From NCBI GenBank assembly GCA_945901195.1, contig CAMDKB010000058.1:1-14193 (forward strand): DNA of 14,193 bases, read 5' to 3'. Every line of letters begins with the position of its first letter. The stretch's first letter is position 1. Source of the stretch: Rhizobium sp. Q54 (GTDB lineage Bacteria; Pseudomonadota; Alphaproteobacteria; Rhizobiales; Beijerinckiaceae). Position numbers and translations under genes: made by a program. The notes under the pieces were generated by a model that worked only from the letters and a program-made list of their open reading frames with translations, was not told where the DNA came from and did no database searches. Positions 13,291 to 14,193 of this stretch are shown piece by piece.

Positions 13291-14193
13291 ATGGCTTTTA
13301 CTTTTACGATCAACGCCGCTGACGGGGCGGCTCGCACCGGCATCATTTCCATGCCGCGTGGAGCCATTCGCACGCCTGCCTTTATGCCGGTGGGCACAGC
13401 CGGCACCGTAAAGGCCATGTACGCAGATCAGGTGAAGGCGCTGGGTGCTGATATCGTGCTGGGCAACACCTATCATCTGATGCTGCGCCCTGGCGCCGAG
13501 CGTATGGCCGAATTGGGGGGCTTGCATAAATTCATGAACTGGCCCCATCCGATCCTCACCGATTCCGGCGGCTTTCAGGTGATGTCGCTCTCCAAGCTCC
13601 GCAAGCTCGATGAAAATGGTGTGGCGTTCCAGTCGCATATTGATGGATCAAAACATCTGTTGACGCCAGAACGCTCAATGGAAATCCAGCACCTGCTGGA
13701 TTCCGATATCCACATGCAATTCGATGAATGCGTGAAACTGCCTGCAATAACTGCGGAAGTTGAACGCGCCATGCTTTTGTCCCTGCGTTGGGCGGAACGG
13801 TCGCGCAAGGCGTTTCGTGAGAAGCCGGGCAGGGCGATCTACGGTATCGTGCAGGGCGGAGACAATCACAAGTTGCGGGTCGACAGCGCCAAAGCCTTGG
13901 CGGACATGGATTTTAATGGTCTGGCAATTGGCGGACTCGCCGTGGGCGAACCGCAGGCGGTCATGCTCGACATGATTGAGACCGTGATTCCCTATCTGCC
14001 GCAGGAAAAACCGCGCTACCTCATGGGTGTTGGAACGCCTGACGATATCCTGGAATCGGTCCGCCGGGGAATCGATATGTTCGACTGTGTGATGCCCACG
14101 CGCGCTGGCCGTCATGGTCTCGCCTACACCCGCTTTGGCCGCATCAATATCAAAAATGCGAAATATGCCGATGACCCCAGGCCGCTAGATGCT
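13291..14193 (+). CDS. tgt: tRNA-guanine transglycosylase, N-terminal 301 residues (cut by window edge)
   Basis: Tgt exchanges guanine for preQ1 at position 34 of tRNAs with GUN anticodons, the entry of queuosine into tRNA. The visible 301 residues (about 80% of the usual 375) form most of the TIM barrel: FMPVGTAGTVKAM, ADIVLGNTYHLMLRPG, DSGGFQVMS with the catalytic base Asp91, YGIVQGG, IGGLAVGE, RYLMGVG and GIDMFDCVMPTRAGRHG with the nucleophile Asp265. The frame is open to the window end; the zinc-binding Cys motif expected right after residue 301 lies outside. GGAA at 13279-13282 is a modest ribosome site for ATG 13291. The gene diverges from the second receptor gene across 147 bp and so needs its own promoter; I could not assign a convincing one, and I see no preQ1 riboswitch there. 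Confidence 0.97.
   Translation, partial: MAFTFTINAADGAARTGIISMPRGAIRTPAFMPVGTAGTVKAMYADQVKALGADIVLGNTYHLMLRPGAERMAELGGLHKFMNWPHPILTDSGGFQVMSLSKLRKLDENGVAFQSHIDGSKHLLTPERSMEIQHLLDSDIHMQFDECVKLPAITAEVERAMLLSLRWAERSRKAFREKPGRAIYGIVQGGDNHKLRVDSAKALADMDFNGLAIGGLAVGEPQAVMLDMIETVIPYLPQEKPRYLMGVGTPDDILESVRRGIDMFDCVMPTRAGRHGLAYTRFGRINIKNAKYADDPRPLDA

Noticed and set aside
13144..13638. Upstream extension of the second receptor gene into tgt (minus strand)
   Set aside because: The added part is antisense to tgt and would bury the signal peptide; ATG 13143 has a ribosome site and starts the leader.
1..14193. tRNA, rRNA, CRISPR array, insertion sequence or prophage genes
   Set aside because: No cloverleaf, rRNA segment, regular spaced repeat, transposase or integrase was seen on either strand.

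Overview
The window is chromosomal DNA of moderately high GC from an alphaproteobacterium, most likely of the Hyphomicrobiales/Rhizobiales type. Three things suggest this: the housekeeping gene order (uvrA divergent from ssb, then gyrA, coaD, ppiA, ppiB, queA, tgt), a direct-repeat LexA operator of the alphaproteobacterial GTTC-N7-GTTC class between uvrA and ssb, and the closeness of the GyrA, CoaD and Tgt sequences to that class. Genus or species cannot be given from sequence alone.

Layout. At 1-403 (minus) lies the N-terminal part of uvrA, cut by the window edge. A 306-bp divergent region (404-709) carries a LexA box that overlaps the -10 of a probable ssb promoter, plus an imperfect 19-bp tandem repeat. 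ssb (710-1204) is followed by a strong hairpin, then gyrA (1379-4210, TTG start), which overlaps a HAD-family phosphatase gene by four bases. Next comes an accessory stretch of four genes for exported proteins: a GlcG/HbpS-like protein on the plus strand, facing a minus-strand series of an ankyrin-repeat protein, a Bug/TctC solute receptor and a metallo-beta-lactamase-fold hydrolase. The conserved series then resumes on the plus strand: coaD, a secreted cyclophilin, an exported TolA/TonB-C-like protein, a cytoplasmic cyclophilin and queA. A second orphan Bug receptor on the minus strand separates queA from tgt, which runs off the right edge.

Function. uvrA, ssb and gyrA serve DNA repair, single-strand protection and supercoiling. 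coaD makes dephospho-CoA. The two cyclophilins fold proteins in the envelope and the cytoplasm. tgt and queA carry out successive steps of tRNA queuosine synthesis (preQ1 insertion, then ribosyl transfer from S-adenosylmethionine). The inserted genes look like envelope and nutrient-acquisition cargo placed between housekeeping genes.

I see no mobile element, CRISPR array, tRNA or rRNA, and no convincing new multi-gene system. The points most worth a second look are the regulatory structures (LexA box on the ssb promoter, palindrome over the -10 of tctC, compound palindrome before queA), Gln in place of Ser83 in the GyrA quinolone region, the repeat-built GyrA tail, and the exported TolA-C-like protein between two cyclophilin genes.
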